Numbered from the stretch's first letter, positions 1 through 10,095 are shown. The stretch: DNA of 64,000 bases from Halobaculum halobium (GCF_030127145.1 NZ_CP126160.1:103062-167061), one strand, 5' to 3'. Made by a program: numbers and translations. Notes: generated from the letters alone by a model not told the origin.

Positions 1-3000
1 GGCGACGATGCGATGGAGAAGCTCGAGACGATCGATGAGACTCTCCAACGTACGGGTGCCCTCGATGAAGAAGCGACGACACGCTCCCGACAGACGGCAG
101 TGAATACCATCGCAAACGCACTGACAACCGGCGACGGCGACCGGTACAGTCAAGATTACCGCATCTATGGTGCGAGCTCGAACGGTTGGGATGACTTTGA
201 GGCCGAGCAGGAGGAGTTGCGGGCTGCGATCGACACGATCCTTGAGACGATCGAACCGGAGACGCTGACAATCGTCGAAGATCTCTCGACGGAGCGCAAC
301 AGCAGTTACTACGTTCTCGCGCTCGCACGAGTATACGACAAACTCGAAACCGCGTACGATGAGGTCAAAGCTGACCGCAACGCTCTCGATTATACGGACC
401 TCATCGGAAGGACAATCTCGTTCCTGAAAAATCACGATGCCGCACGGACCGCGATACAGGAACAGTTCGACTACGTCATGGTCGATGAGGTTCAGGACAC
501 CGACCCACGTCAGTGGCGCCTAGTCCGTGCATTAACGGGGACCGATCCGCGCGAGTTCGATTCGCAGAACGTCTTCCTCGTGGGTGATGAAAAACAGAGT
601 ATCTATCGCTTCCGTGGCGCCGATGTGACCGCGTTCAGTGAAGCGCGGCATCGGCTCTCCGCGGCAAACCCAGAGGGCGTGTCTGCGGAATTGCCCCTGA
701 GTGGTAGTTTCCGGACCGTCGAGCCGACGTTGTCATTCATTAATGATCTCTTCGAGATGGTTTTCGAACCGGAAAGTGACGAGCGGCAGCCGTATGAAGC
801 CGAGCCACAACGTCTCACTGCTGAACGACGAGAGGGAACAGATATTGATGGACTCTGTGAATATCTTCTCGTTCCAGAGTCATCCGGAAACGGACTGCTT
901 GACGCCGATAATCCACTGGAACAAGATCAGTTCATTAATACCGCCCATCGCGAAGCGAGCGCTCTCGCAGCACGTCTCTCACAGCTGTTTGCGGACCCAC
1001 CACAAGTTTACGATGAGGAGACCGATGAATACCGCGATGCCGAACCCCGTGACGTGACAGTCTTACTCCGGGCTCGGACCCGACTAGAGTTCTACGAGCG
1101 CGCCTTTGATGAAGCCGAGATTCCCTATACCGTCGTCTCCGGGATGGGATTCTACGATAGCCCCGAGGTTACGGCCTTGGTGAATCTACTTCGAGTACTC
1201 GAAGATCCAACTAACGATATTGCCCTCTATGGAGTACTCCGATCACCGCTTTTCGGGGTCACTGATGATCGACTGGCACGCTCGCTCGCGGCAGGGAATA
1301 GGGACAGCGACTCGCTGTGGGCAGGCCTTCAGGATGCGGATGGGAATCTCGCGGACGCATACGAACTCCTCACAGATTGGCGAGCCGCTGCCGGTCTCGA
1401 TGCCAGCTCGGGGGAGCAAACAGGCATCACGATGTGGAGTTCTCTGCTTACCCGCGTGATCGACGAGACCGGTTACCTCGCAAGCATCAGCGCAGACGAT
1501 CGCTCACAACAGGCGGTCGTCAACGTCGAAAAGCTCCGCGAGCAGTTCCGAAACTGGGAGGATCAGCGTGCACTCACGATAAGTGGTTTGCTGGATCGCA
1601 TCGACCGGCAGCAAACATTGGCTAAACGTACTCCCGAGGCGACTATACACACCGAAACGGAGGGTGTAGAAATCAGGACAGTCCACTCAGCCAAGGGCTT
1701 AGAGTCGCGAATCGTCGTCGTACCGGAGCTAAACACTGGATTCAATCAACGAGCGAACGTCGATGAGTACGGGAAGGTCTACCTCGACGAGATCTACGAT
1801 GTTCCGTTCCTGGGTCTGAAAGCGCCGACACAGACCGACCCGTTTGTTATGAAGGATACGCTTGTTCGCGATCGGCTAAAGGCTCGCCATCAGCGAGAGG
1901 ATCGTGCCGAGCAGAAGCGACTCCTCTATGTGGCACTCACTAGGGCACGGGATCACGTCATTCTCAGTGGGACAAACAGCTTGACTGTTGTAGAAGACGA
2001 CGTCTATCCGAAGGGTAGCAATCCGGCTGACGCCTCCAGCTGGCGTGACTTTGTTGAGTCTGCCTTGTTTGAAGGGGTTGACCTGAGTGAGCTACTCGTG
2101 GCTGACTCGCTCGACGGCGAACTATCGACGAGCGACTACCAGATCCGGCTCCCCCCGTCGCCAGCGGAGTGGAGCGGAACGGACGATACAACACCGGAGA
2201 CAGCGCCGTCGATCGATACCCTCTCCCCCGAGCGACGTTCACGGCCAGTGCAACTCTCTGCGACGAACTACGCAAAGATCGTCACCGGGTATGCTGACGA
2301 CACGGGCGTGAGCTTCGATCCTGGTGAGCCCGATCCGACTTCACTCGCCGCTGAAAACGCGGACGACCAGTCAGCGACTGAGCCTGTGTCCTATTCGACT
2401 GATGATGGGAGTGTAACTAATGCTGAAGAAACCGAGGAAGATGCGGATACGGACAGCGGTGAGGATGGTCTCGCTGCCGCGTTTGGAGACGCTGTCCACC
2501 GGATCTGTGAACTTGACCGGCCTGAATCAGAGTGGGGTGATATCATTAATGAAGCGTTCGAAATGCATGATATCGACCCGACACGAGCGAACCGAGATGA
2601 GATTATCACCCATAGCCGACGGGGGCTTGCGGCCGTCCAAACGCTTCACCGCGAGCTGCAGAACCCACTCACGTACAACGAGCTGTTCGTCAGGGCCTCG
2701 TTGGATGTCGGAGCGGTAATCGGATATATCGATCACCTCGCCGTCACTGACGATGCATATTACATCCTCGATTTCAAAACGAGTGATACCTCAGCGAGAG
2801 CGCCTACTGAGATCGCAGAGCGCTACTGGCCACAGCTACGAGCGTACGCTGTTGCCCTTGCACAGCAGGACCCGCGGGAACGGGATATCCACGCACTGCT
2901 CTACTTCACCGATGCTGATCAGGTAGAGCGAACTAAAATCACCCCTGAAGAGATCGGTGAGATCCGCACGACCATCCAGGAGACTCTCACGAAGGTTGCC

Positions 3001-3030
3001 GAGACAACGGAACTTGGTCCTGAAAGCTAA
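1..3030 (+). CDS. UvrD/AddA-like ATP-dependent helicase-nuclease (5' partial)
   Basis: The frame is open from base 1, so the gene begins upstream; the first ATG is at 13. The visible part lacks the Walker A motif. It carries superfamily 1 helicase motif II (VMVDEVQDTDP, near residue 156), motif III (GDEKQSIYRFRGAD), motif V (TVHSAKGLE) and motif VI (YVALTRARD). A C-terminal RecB-type PD-(D/E)XK nuclease follows, with GYIDHL and ILDFKTS near residue 910. AddA/RecB enzymes unwind and degrade DNA ends in repair and phage defence. An acidic, low-complexity linker near residues 770-830 separates the two parts. Its stop overlaps the stop of the convergent methylase by four bases. Family assignment is firm; whether its role is repair or defence is inference. 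Confidence 0.9.
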   Translation, partial: GDDAMEKLETIDETLQRTGALDEEATTRSRQTAVNTIANALTTGDGDRYSQDYRIYGASSNGWDDFEAEQEELRAAIDTILETIEPETLTIVEDLSTERNSSYYVLALARVYDKLETAYDEVKADRNALDYTDLIGRTISFLKNHDAARTAIQEQFDYVMVDEVQDTDPRQWRLVRALTGTDPREFDSQNVFLVGDEKQSIYRFRGADVTAFSEARHRLSAANPEGVSAELPLSGSFRTVEPTLSFINDLFEMVFEPESDERQPYEAEPQRLTAERREGTDIDGLCEYLLVPESSGNGLLDADNPLEQDQFINTAHREASALAARLSQLFADPPQVYDEETDEYRDAEPRDVTVLLRARTRLEFYERAFDEAEIPYTVVSGMGFYDSPEVTALVNLLRVLEDPTNDIALYGVLRSPLFGVTDDRLARSLAAGNRDSDSLWAGLQDADGNLADAYELLTDWRAAAGLDASSGEQTGITMWSSLLTRVIDETGYLASISADDRSQQAVVNVEKLREQFRNWEDQRALTISGLLDRIDRQQTLAKRTPEATIHTETEGVEIRTVHSAKGLESRIVVVPELNTGFNQRANVDEYGKVYLDEIYDVPFLGLKAPTQTDPFVMKDTLVRDRLKARHQREDRAEQKRLLYVALTRARDHVILSGTNSLTVVEDDVYPKGSNPADASSWRDFVESALFEGVDLSELLVADSLDGELSTSDYQIRLPPSPAEWSGTDDTTPETAPSIDTLSPERRSRPVQLSATNYAKIVTGYADDTGVSFDPGEPDPTSLAAENADDQSATEPVSYSTDDGSVTNAEETEEDADTDSGEDGLAAAFGDAVHRICELDRPESEWGDIINEAFEMHDIDPTRANRDEIITHSRRGLAAVQTLHRELQNPLTYNELFVRASLDVGAVIGYIDHLAVTDDAYYILDFKTSDTSARAPTEIAERYWPQLRAYAVALAQQDPRERDIHALLYFTDADQVERTKITPEEIGEIRTTIQETLTKVAETTELGPES

Positions 3031-6000
3031 AACGCTTCGAGGAACTGTTCGAGTGTCTCGCGGTACTCGTCTTCCTCATCCAATCCGAACAGCGAGTAAA
3101 TGAGATCGTTGAGTTCCGTCTCTAACTCCTCGATCTTGGCATCAATGTCTTTGACATTCTTCCGGTCTGTCCGCCAGGCAGCCAGCATCTCCTTGACCGT
3201 CGCGTCGCTATCAGGGTAGACGATTCGTGTTACGTCACCCGCCTTTACAGATCGATTCATCATTGCAGCGGCGACGTACGCTGCGTTCGCCTCACTTTCA
3301 CGGATCCAGTCGTCGACGATTTGTTCTCCCTCGGCGTCGACTATCGGCCCCTCAAGGTCCTCATCATAATTGGCCTTAGACACAGGAGAGTGACTCTCGT
3401 CCCACTCGTGCGTCAAGATCCGTTGCTCTCCGTCTACAGCGTCCAGATATGCCTCCGGGAACCGCTGTGTCCGAAGCTCAATGTCGCGTAGTTCGAGTAT
3501 CTGCTCGACGAGGTCCTCAAAACGCCCTTTCTGTGTGCCGGGGTCGGTAATGATCGGAATGCGGCCGACGTACTGGGTTGTATACTTGTAATAGCCACCC
3601 GATTTGAGCGAAGTGACATGCTTCAGGTAATAATCGAAAACCGTCGAATTGAGGAACGCGGAGAGATACGCCCGACGGTCTGCATACTCAGGTGGATACG
3701 GAGCACCGTAAGCAGCTTTGAATAGCCATGTCCCGTCTTCATCGATCATAAATCGGGTTTCGTCAGCAGTCTCCGCACAGATCAGTTTGGGTTCGGAGTG
3801 TTCTTTGTGGCTCTTCGGTGCGGTAAACTCGTACCAACATTCCTCATCCTCCATTTTCCCACCCTCTCTCCCTTTGAGGTCTTCCTCGAATCGCTCGAAG
3901 TATTCCATCGTGGCTTCGTACGCATCTTCCATCGTTTCCGGGGCAATAGCATCGTAAGCGATGCCTCCGTCCCCTTGGGTCCGCTCGTATGGGAAAATAA
4001 CGTGTTCACCAGACCAGTCCGATCGCCAGCGAGTCACATCCTCACCTTGGAGCCATGGTCGGAGCAATGCCCTGTCGATCTCGACGGGTTCGTCCAGGCC
4101 CTTTGGTACGACCTCAACGGTTCCTCCAGTCTCATCGGCATCGATACGATATCCTTCAGTTGGGACGACGAGATACACGTCGTTCATACCGGTCTGGGTC
4201 CCTGCATGGAGATCGATCAACCCAGATAACCGGGTGTCTCGCTGATCTTCTAAATGCTGGAACAGAGCCCATTCATCGGCCGGCATCGGTGCCCAGAACT
4301 CCTCCCGGAGATCACCTTGTGTAAACGGGAAGGTGTCAATATGTGTGTAGCGTCCGGAGTCCTCACAGTGATCGCGGATCTCGGAGACAACAGCGGTATC
4401 CAGATCCATATCGAGTGACGTTCCCTCTTCCTCAGACTGATGGCGCGTGTCCACCCATTGGTCGATGTCGAGCCCGTCCTCGTTACTGTCTTGACCAGCC
4501 GCAACCTCCGTATCCTCCTCGTCACGGCCCTTGACGCGAACGCAGTTTATCTCATTTTTAGGCGCTCCGTGCCCCTCCGCGAGTTTCGAAGCGACGACGA
4601 TCGCTGGATAATTCGTCGCATCCTGGAAGACGCCAGCGTCACGGAAATCGAAGAGGTCCTGCAGTTCCGTTTGTTGGGTGAGGTACGATCGGACCCCACG
4701 ACCGTACCGGGCGACCATAAATTGGTTTGGAGTAATGTATCCGAGTGTGCCGTCCGGCTTGAGCCAGTCGACACCGCGCTGGTAGAACGGACAGTAGAGG
4801 TCCGTCTTTCGGTCTGGGTACGTTTCTGAATAGACCTGCTCGTATGTGTCCTTGTCCTCTGCAGGGATTTTACCGCTCTCGACATACGGAGGATTCGCAA
4901 CGACGTAATCATATTCGAGATAGTTCTTCACAACGATCCCAAGAGTGACGTCCTCGAACATCTTGAATAACCGACCGTCACCGTGATCAGACTGTAGTTC
5001 AGCCACCAGTTCGAGGAGTTCCTCAACGTACGATTCGAGGAACGACGACAAGGGACCGGCCGCATGATCGAGATACTGCTCCAGCGCCCGATCGAGTGAG
5101 GCGATAGTCGCGTCGTATTCCGTGAGCGTTCCCCCTGGCGTGGGTGCATCGACGTGGGCTCGAGTAACGTCGAGCATCGCCTGAAGCACGCGGAAGTAAT
5201 CACCGTAGTTGACGACGCCGACTGTCGCCCCGCCTCGTTCTTTCAAGGCGTCGTAGGTCGGAAGGGTCAGCTCACGAGTGAGGAAGTCATCACCATTTTC
5301 GCCTGCCTCGCTGTCGGCTGTAAGCGGCAGGTCGATCGGTACTCTGACGTCCGTACTGTCTTCCTGGATCGTGTTGAACGTTTGCTGCCCCTCACCATCG
5401 ATGTCCGCTCCAGGTCCACTTACCTCGTTTTCGAGCGTGTCTGCCCGAAAGATGGGTAGTCGCCGCAGCGTGAATTCGGGATTCTTGTGTTTTGCCTCGC
5501 GATATTGTGGGAGGATAGTGAGCGTGAAGCTGATCTGTGCCATCAGCACCGCAAAGGGGTGAATATCGATCCCCACGATTCGGGGTTCAAGGCAGAGCGA
5601 ACGGAGTTCTTCCGCCCAGTCAGGGTCAGCCGAGCGGCGTTCGATATCGTCGAGATGTCGCTGTAACGCCTCCGTAAGAAATGTCCCCGACCCACAGGAG
5701 GGATCGATCAGTCGTTTGCGGCCAACTCCCTGCTGGTAGCCGACCCGATCCAAAATCAAATCGACGAGTTCTGACGGCGTGTAGAACTCACCGAGGGCTT
5801 TCCGAGTGTCGGCATCGAAATATCGTTGATATAGCCCGCCGAGAAGGTCAACATTATCGACCTCTGAGAAGTCGAACTTCAGGACCGCAAAGAACAGTTC
5901 TCCGAGAGCCTTGCTGAACGAGTCGCGAACGGCTTCAACTGACGGGTCGACGTCGGTCGCCCCGCTAAGATCGCCGAAACGCGCAGCATGCTCCGACTCG

Positions 6001-7094
6001 GCGATCGTGTCCCGATAGCCGTCAGTCCACCAGACAAACAGATCGTCCTCAAAGAGACTCTCGATCAGCTCATTCCGAAGCTGACCGAACACCGAATCGA
6101 TGAGCGAAGGGTACTCAGCAGGGTCAATACTATCCGACCGATCACCGAGGCTGTCAAGTCGACCACGCAACGGATCGTTCTCAAAGAAGCCGTAGTCGTC
6201 ACAAGCCTTGGCAAGAAAGAGCCGTGAGAGGAGAGCGAATCCTGTCTCCAGTGAGAACATGAAATCAGCAAGCAAATCCTGGCTGATGTTGTCCTGAATC
6301 TCGTTTTCACCGTCAGGAACGACATACGGGTACCAAGCCCGTGGGACGTTCTTTTTGCTGGGTATATCGGCGTAGCTCTGTCGCCAGAATTTGAACGCGC
6401 CGCGAACGAACGATTGATCTTGCTCATCGCGAAGTTCCGCTAACAGCGCCATCGTTGCCTCGACTAGTTCACCGAATGACCCCTGCCGATCGAATCGAAA
6501 AGTATCGAAGAAGAATGTTTGAGCAATCTCTGACTCGAGTCCCAGCTGGTTCGTCGCGATCCATTCCCGGTACTCCTCGACGTGGGCTGTCGACCCTAAC
6601 GACCACTCTCCTTTGTCGAGCGCATCGGCGACAGTATCGAGATAATCGACACCGGATGCGTCGCCCATCCCGAAATCGACGACTCGTTCCATTCCTTCAC
6701 CATCTCGCTCGTACAGGCGGATGCTTCGACCGTTCGTGAGCACTCCATACTCCGCCTTGAGCGTGGATACATACCCTTCCAGTTGGGAGGTGTGGTCATT
6801 CAGCGACTCAGTCGGTGACTTGAATTCGTAGACTGCAACGACGGCACTACTATCTCGCAGGGTCGTTATATCAGGCCGCGTTCCGTCCTCGAGTCGTCGT
6901 TCTTTCTGGATGTCACCACCGTGTTGTTCGAAACCAAGCGCATCAAAGAACCCACGATCGATGAACGCGTCTTCGACGTCTCCCTCGCTCATCCGATTAT
7001 GAACATCACCGGCGATCGTTTCCAGAATGTCACCGAGGTCAGCACCGCTGGCCTCTTGTTCTTCTTCGCTTCCCGACGGATCCCCGGCTGGCAT
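3027..7094 (-). CDS. Type IIG-like restriction-modification enzyme (Eco57I-type N6-adenine methylase with N-terminal nuclease)
   Basis: About 1355 residues from the ATG at 7094; a TTG nine codons further upstream is a weaker start. The N-terminal region has a PD-(D/E)XK nuclease signature: PD followed about 15 residues later by EFK, in a type I HsdR-like context (LTNGRSIRLYERDG). The centre carries methylase motif I (DPSCGSGTFL) preceded by GEFYTPSELV, and motif IV (NPPY, in VVANPPYVES). The C-terminal third contains target-recognition-like sequence and ends in a coiled segment. Fusion of nuclease and methylase in one chain is typical of type IIG enzymes. Large stand-alone methylases of BREX (PglX) and DISARM (DrmMI) are relatives, but I see none of their partner genes here. 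Confidence 0.85.
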   Translation of the reverse strand: MPAGDPSGSEEEQEASGADLGDILETIAGDVHNRMSEGDVEDAFIDRGFFDALGFEQHGGDIQKERRLEDGTRPDITTLRDSSAVVAVYEFKSPTESLNDHTSQLEGYVSTLKAEYGVLTNGRSIRLYERDGEGMERVVDFGMGDASGVDYLDTVADALDKGEWSLGSTAHVEEYREWIATNQLGLESEIAQTFFFDTFRFDRQGSFGELVEATMALLAELRDEQDQSFVRGAFKFWRQSYADIPSKKNVPRAWYPYVVPDGENEIQDNISQDLLADFMFSLETGFALLSRLFLAKACDDYGFFENDPLRGRLDSLGDRSDSIDPAEYPSLIDSVFGQLRNELIESLFEDDLFVWWTDGYRDTIAESEHAARFGDLSGATDVDPSVEAVRDSFSKALGELFFAVLKFDFSEVDNVDLLGGLYQRYFDADTRKALGEFYTPSELVDLILDRVGYQQGVGRKRLIDPSCGSGTFLTEALQRHLDDIERRSADPDWAEELRSLCLEPRIVGIDIHPFAVLMAQISFTLTILPQYREAKHKNPEFTLRRLPIFRADTLENEVSGPGADIDGEGQQTFNTIQEDSTDVRVPIDLPLTADSEAGENGDDFLTRELTLPTYDALKERGGATVGVVNYGDYFRVLQAMLDVTRAHVDAPTPGGTLTEYDATIASLDRALEQYLDHAAGPLSSFLESYVEELLELVAELQSDHGDGRLFKMFEDVTLGIVVKNYLEYDYVVANPPYVESGKIPAEDKDTYEQVYSETYPDRKTDLYCPFYQRGVDWLKPDGTLGYITPNQFMVARYGRGVRSYLTQQTELQDLFDFRDAGVFQDATNYPAIVVASKLAEGHGAPKNEINCVRVKGRDEEDTEVAAGQDSNEDGLDIDQWVDTRHQSEEEGTSLDMDLDTAVVSEIRDHCEDSGRYTHIDTFPFTQGDLREEFWAPMPADEWALFQHLEDQRDTRLSGLIDLHAGTQTGMNDVYLVVPTEGYRIDADETGGTVEVVPKGLDEPVEIDRALLRPWLQGEDVTRWRSDWSGEHVIFPYERTQGDGGIAYDAIAPETMEDAYEATMEYFERFEEDLKGREGGKMEDEECWYEFTAPKSHKEHSEPKLICAETADETRFMIDEDGTWLFKAAYGAPYPPEYADRRAYLSAFLNSTVFDYYLKHVTSLKSGGYYKYTTQYVGRIPIITDPGTQKGRFEDLVEQILELRDIELRTQRFPEAYLDAVDGEQRILTHEWDESHSPVSKANYDEDLEGPIVDAEGEQIVDDWIRESEANAAYVAAAMMNRSVKAGDVTRIVYPDSDATVKEMLAAWRTDRKNVKDIDAKIEELETELNDLIYSLFGLDEEDEYRETLEQFLEAF

Positions 7095-7168
7095 ACAGAG
7101 GAATTCCACTGCCGTCGTCAAAAAACACTTGTTGTGTAGTTCCTCGCGCCGCGGTGGTTGTGTTTGTT

Positions 7169-7192
7169 GGCACCGTGAATGGGTGCCGGTGC
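7169..7192 (+). promoter_or_regulatory. T-tract/GC-hairpin leader module 1
   Basis: A T-rich tract (TGTTTGTTG) is followed by GGCACC, a GTGAATGGGT loop region and GCCGGTGC. The first arm can pair with either of two downstream segments. It lies 28 bases before the start at 7221. This is one of 17 related modules in the window. Confidence 0.55.
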
Positions 7193-7220
7193 GTAAAACC
7201 GGTCATCGTTACTCGATTCG

Positions 7221-7709
7221 ATGTCAACAAACTGTCTGATCCGGTTCAAAAGTCCGGATCACGGTCAGGTCGCACAGGTGTACAAGCACTATGATGGATC
7301 TCCGGAGCGCGTGATCAAACGTCTACAGACACTACGCGTAATTCTAATTGCAACAGGATGTGTCCGTGGACCCACCTATGCTGCTGCCCAGTTCATCACT
7401 CTCGAACAATTCCAGCAACTGGCCGATGCCGCTGACAACTGCACGAAGGAGGACGATATGAGTTCGCTGGATTGGCTCACGGACCTCGATCAGCCACGCG
7501 GACTCCTTGGGTTGGGAGTTCTCGACTCGCGTGATTCGGTGCCTCAGGACGTTGCTTACCTATACGAAGTCGAAGTGCCAAATCTGGGTAGCCCAACAAC
7601 GTGGTCGGTTCGAATTAGCTCAAAGCAGTCACTCTCCACCTCGGTTCCCGTCGCTGAGCTATACGAGTCGACGTCTTGGTCACAGACTGGCGATCTAACT
7701 GAATTGTAG
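7221..7709 (+). CDS. Hypothetical protein, paralogue of the protein at 49530
   Basis: 162 residues of unknown function. It aligns over most of its length with the 190-residue protein encoded at 49530-50102: RFxxP near the N terminus, an IYRHSDG/VYKHYDG-type block, AYAAAQF, and a VEVPN/VELPT strand near the C terminus. The family is small, soluble and acidic, with no membrane segment or clear catalytic motif. It is a single gene behind leader module 1, as its paralogue is behind module 11, so gene and leader seem to have duplicated or spread together. Confidence 0.7.
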   Translation: MSTNCLIRFKSPDHGQVAQVYKHYDGSPERVIKRLQTLRVILIATGCVRGPTYAAAQFITLEQFQQLADAADNCTKEDDMSSLDWLTDLDQPRGLLGLGVLDSRDSVPQDVAYLYEVEVPNLGSPTTWSVRISSKQSLSTSVPVAELYESTSWSQTGDLTEL

Positions 7710-8003
7710 CACTTCGAAACCGCTTCTTTCCCGATAGTCAGTACGCTGGGATTGATTGGTCACTATCGGTCCGATCATCCAAAACGAACACCAACTTGAT
7801 GCAGTTGACAGCGTAGTCGCGAAGCGAGGAATTGCATCAGATGAATCGTCGAGTATTCCAGTATTCTCTCAGCACCTTCTACATTTTATTTATCAATATA
7901 GAATAATAGGGGTGTTCTAGTACAGGTGACTGAGTTGCTGGACCAGACCGAAATGGATTCTGTACCGGTAAAATCTCAGTACCTCTGACTCGTAGCTCAC
8001 AGT

Positions 8004-8516
8004 ATGCCCTACTGCCCGAATTGTGGGTGCCAAGTCAAGGCGGTTCACCACTACTGCGGATCCTGTGGCCAAGCACTGTCTGAGATTGCAGGGTCGGAGA
8101 GCGATCCACCAATGGCGGTCGAGAGAGATGGATTCCTGTCACTGCGTTCGCTCTCGTACGTCAATGAACTACTAGGCGGAGAACAGGAACTTGACCGAGA
8201 TTCTGTCTCCTACACACAGCTGTCGCAAGAGGTGAGCGCTGCATTTGCGGATTTCGCTCGTCTGGCAATGGTCAACGATCTCGATCTTCTTCAGCTCTGG
8301 GCGACTGGTTCGAACACGGCTGCATTGAGTAAATCGGTCGATGATATGAACAACAACCAGTTCCAAGAATGGCTTGCTGCGATTGGGCTGGGGCGAACTC
8401 TTCGGATGTACGATGACGCACTACATACGGAGTTCGAGGACGAGTTCAACGACAGACTGCAGAAACTAATCGAGGTCGCAAATGAAGAACTCGACGACGG
8501 GGAGCTAACGGGGTAG
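8004..8516 (+). CDS. Zinc-ribbon domain protein
   Basis: 170 residues. A zinc ribbon at residues 4-23 (CPNCGC and CGSCGQ) is followed by a helical, acidic region with no recognised domain. A TATA-like TAAAAT lies about 36 bases before the ATG, so the message is probably leaderless or nearly so. The 290 bases before it (7710-8003) are AT-rich and hold nothing recognisable. A role in nucleic-acid or protein binding is only a guess from the ribbon. Confidence 0.65.
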   Translation: MPYCPNCGCQVKAVHHYCGSCGQALSEIAGSESDPPMAVERDGFLSLRSLSYVNELLGGEQELDRDSVSYTQLSQEVSAAFADFARLAMVNDLDLLQLWATGSNTAALSKSVDDMNNNQFQEWLAAIGLGRTLRMYDDALHTEFEDEFNDRLQKLIEVANEELDDGELTG

Positions 8517-8646
8517 TTCTACGCTGCACAAGCGAGATGATCTGTTGATATCTGGGTCGTTCCCTACTACGATTCCCTTGGTGAGGTGGTATACTCAGCA
8601 CGAAGATAGCTTTTTGAGGATCTTGTTCAAAAGTTAGTAGACGTGT

Positions 8647-9699
8647 ATGGCGGACGCACCGGATGCTGAACGGCAGGCAGCCGAGCCCGATGCAGGAGAT
8701 GTCCTTAGCGTGTCACAGCTGAACGACCGGATCGCGTCGGTCGTCCAGGACACGCCTGCCCTCAACGGCGTCCGCTGTATCGGGGAGGTCACTGACCTCC
8801 ACAAAAACAGTACGGCGCTCTACTTCACGCTGACCGACGGCGACGCCGAACTCCCCTGTATGATCTGGGCAAACCGTTACCGGGAGATGGATGCCGACCT
8901 CGAGGACGGGACCGAAGTCATCCTCGAGGGCGATATCGACTACTGGGTCGAAGGTGGGAAAATCGACCTCAAACCGTGGGAAGTGATCGTCGTCGGCGAC
9001 GGCGACCAAGCGGCTGCCGTCGAGCGACTGCGAAGCGAACTCGAAGAGCGTGGCTGGTTCGACGACGAGCAGAAACAGCGACCGCCGGCGTTCCCGGAGC
9101 GGGTCGGTGTCGTGACCTCGCTTCGGGGCGACGCCCGGTACGACATCCAGAACGCGATCCACGGACAGGACCCCACCGTTGACATCCTGGTGAAGGACGC
9201 AACCGTCCAGGGGTCGAACGCGCCGACGTCCATCGCGAACGGCATTCACCATCTCGACCGCTCGGAGGACGTCGACGCCATCATCGTCGGTCGCGGCGGG
9301 GGGAGCGATTCGAACCTCCAAGCGTTCAACACTGAGCGAGTCGCGGAGGCGATCTTCACCGCCAATACCCCGGTAGTCACCGCCATTGGACACACTGATG
9401 ACCGACTCATCGCGGATCAGGTGGCGGACGTCGCGACGATCACCCCGACCGCCGCGGGCGAGTATATCGTGAACTCCCGCCAAGAGTTCCTTGCGGGCGA
9501 GATCGAGCCGCTGGAGCAACAGCTCGACGCCGCGTACGAGACCTTCCAGCAGGACCACGAACACGAACAGGAGCTCGCCGAAGCAGTCGATGAAGCGACC
9601 GCACCCGAGGGCCTCCCACCGATTTACTACAAGGTCGCCATCGTAGTGCTGCTGTTGCTGTTGTTGGTCATCACCGGACTTTGGCTGGGGGTGATCTAA
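8647..9699 (+). CDS. xseA: Exodeoxyribonuclease VII large subunit, with C-terminal membrane helix
   Basis: 350 residues. An N-terminal OB fold (about 20-115, WANRY, GDIDYWVEGGK) binds ssDNA. The catalytic domain follows with VGVVTSLRGDARYDI, VGRGGGSDSNLQAFN and the signature AIGHTDDRLIADQVAD...TPTAA. Exonuclease VII degrades ssDNA from both ends. Bacterial XseA ends in a long coiled coil; here that part is short and the protein ends in a strongly hydrophobic helix of about 20 residues, suggesting a membrane-held enzyme. It is followed directly by xseB. The position before a DNA-transfer operon suggests a role on ssDNA intermediates, which is inference. Confidence 0.92.
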   Translation: MADAPDAERQAAEPDAGDVLSVSQLNDRIASVVQDTPALNGVRCIGEVTDLHKNSTALYFTLTDGDAELPCMIWANRYREMDADLEDGTEVILEGDIDYWVEGGKIDLKPWEVIVVGDGDQAAAVERLRSELEERGWFDDEQKQRPPAFPERVGVVTSLRGDARYDIQNAIHGQDPTVDILVKDATVQGSNAPTSIANGIHHLDRSEDVDAIIVGRGGGSDSNLQAFNTERVAEAIFTANTPVVTAIGHTDDRLIADQVADVATITPTAAGEYIVNSRQEFLAGEIEPLEQQLDAAYETFQQDHEHEQELAEAVDEATAPEGLPPIYYKVAIVVLLLLLLVITGLWLGVI

Positions 9700-9701
9700 C
9701 C

Positions 9702-9884
9702 GTGGCAAACGACTCCGAAATCCACGATCGACTGAGTCGCGTCGAGGAGATCATTGAACAGCTCGACGCGGACGAATGCGACCTCGATGAAGGTACAGCC
9801 CTCCATGAGGAAGGGGAGGAACTCTTGACCGAAGTTCGAGAGATCCTCGACGAGGGAAGCGGCGAAGTTGTGGAGCTCGAGTAA
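9702..9884 (+). CDS. xseB: Exodeoxyribonuclease VII small subunit
   Basis: About 60 residues from the GTG at 9702, two bases after the xseA stop. A TTG start at 9681 inside xseA is less likely. The sequence is a short acidic helical hairpin (RLSRVEEIIEQLD, then LHEEGEELLTEVREIL), as expected for XseB, which coats the coiled coil of XseA. It is co-transcribed with xseA. Confidence 0.85.
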   Translation: MANDSEIHDRLSRVEEIIEQLDADECDLDEGTALHEEGEELLTEVREILDEGSGEVVELE

Positions 9885-9902
9885 GCGAGCTAGTTCTCGA
9901 CT

Positions 9903-9946
9903 TTAACCAACGATCTCCTTATCGCGTCTCCCCCTCTGTTGGTTAA
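9903..9946. repeat. TTAACCAAC inverted repeat, copy 1
   Basis: Arms TTAACCAAC (9903-9911) and GTTGGTTAA (9938-9946) flank a 26-base spacer, 19 bases after the xseB stop. TTTTTCTAC follows within a few bases. One of six copies in the window; a terminator or operator role is possible. Confidence 0.7.
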
Positions 9947-10095
9947 GTCCTTTTTCTACGAGGGCAACAAGTAATTTGGTTATAATTTACTCGACAAACT
10001 TGCACCACTTGATAGCCAGAAAGCATTTAGGTATCATCCAACTACCGCGCCCATATGTACCGGGACTGAGCCGGTGCATACCCATACCCGCATGT

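Noticed and set aside
3027..7094. Assignment to BREX (PglX) or DISARM (DrmMI)
   Set aside because: The methylase fits in size, but an N-terminal nuclease signature is present and no PglZ, BrxC, DrmA or DrmB gene is in the window.
8713..9708. Open frame of 331 codons on the minus strand across xseA
   Set aside because: It mirrors a well-supported gene. The translation is rich in Arg, Val and Asp as expected for antisense of GC-rich coding sequence, and it has no motif.
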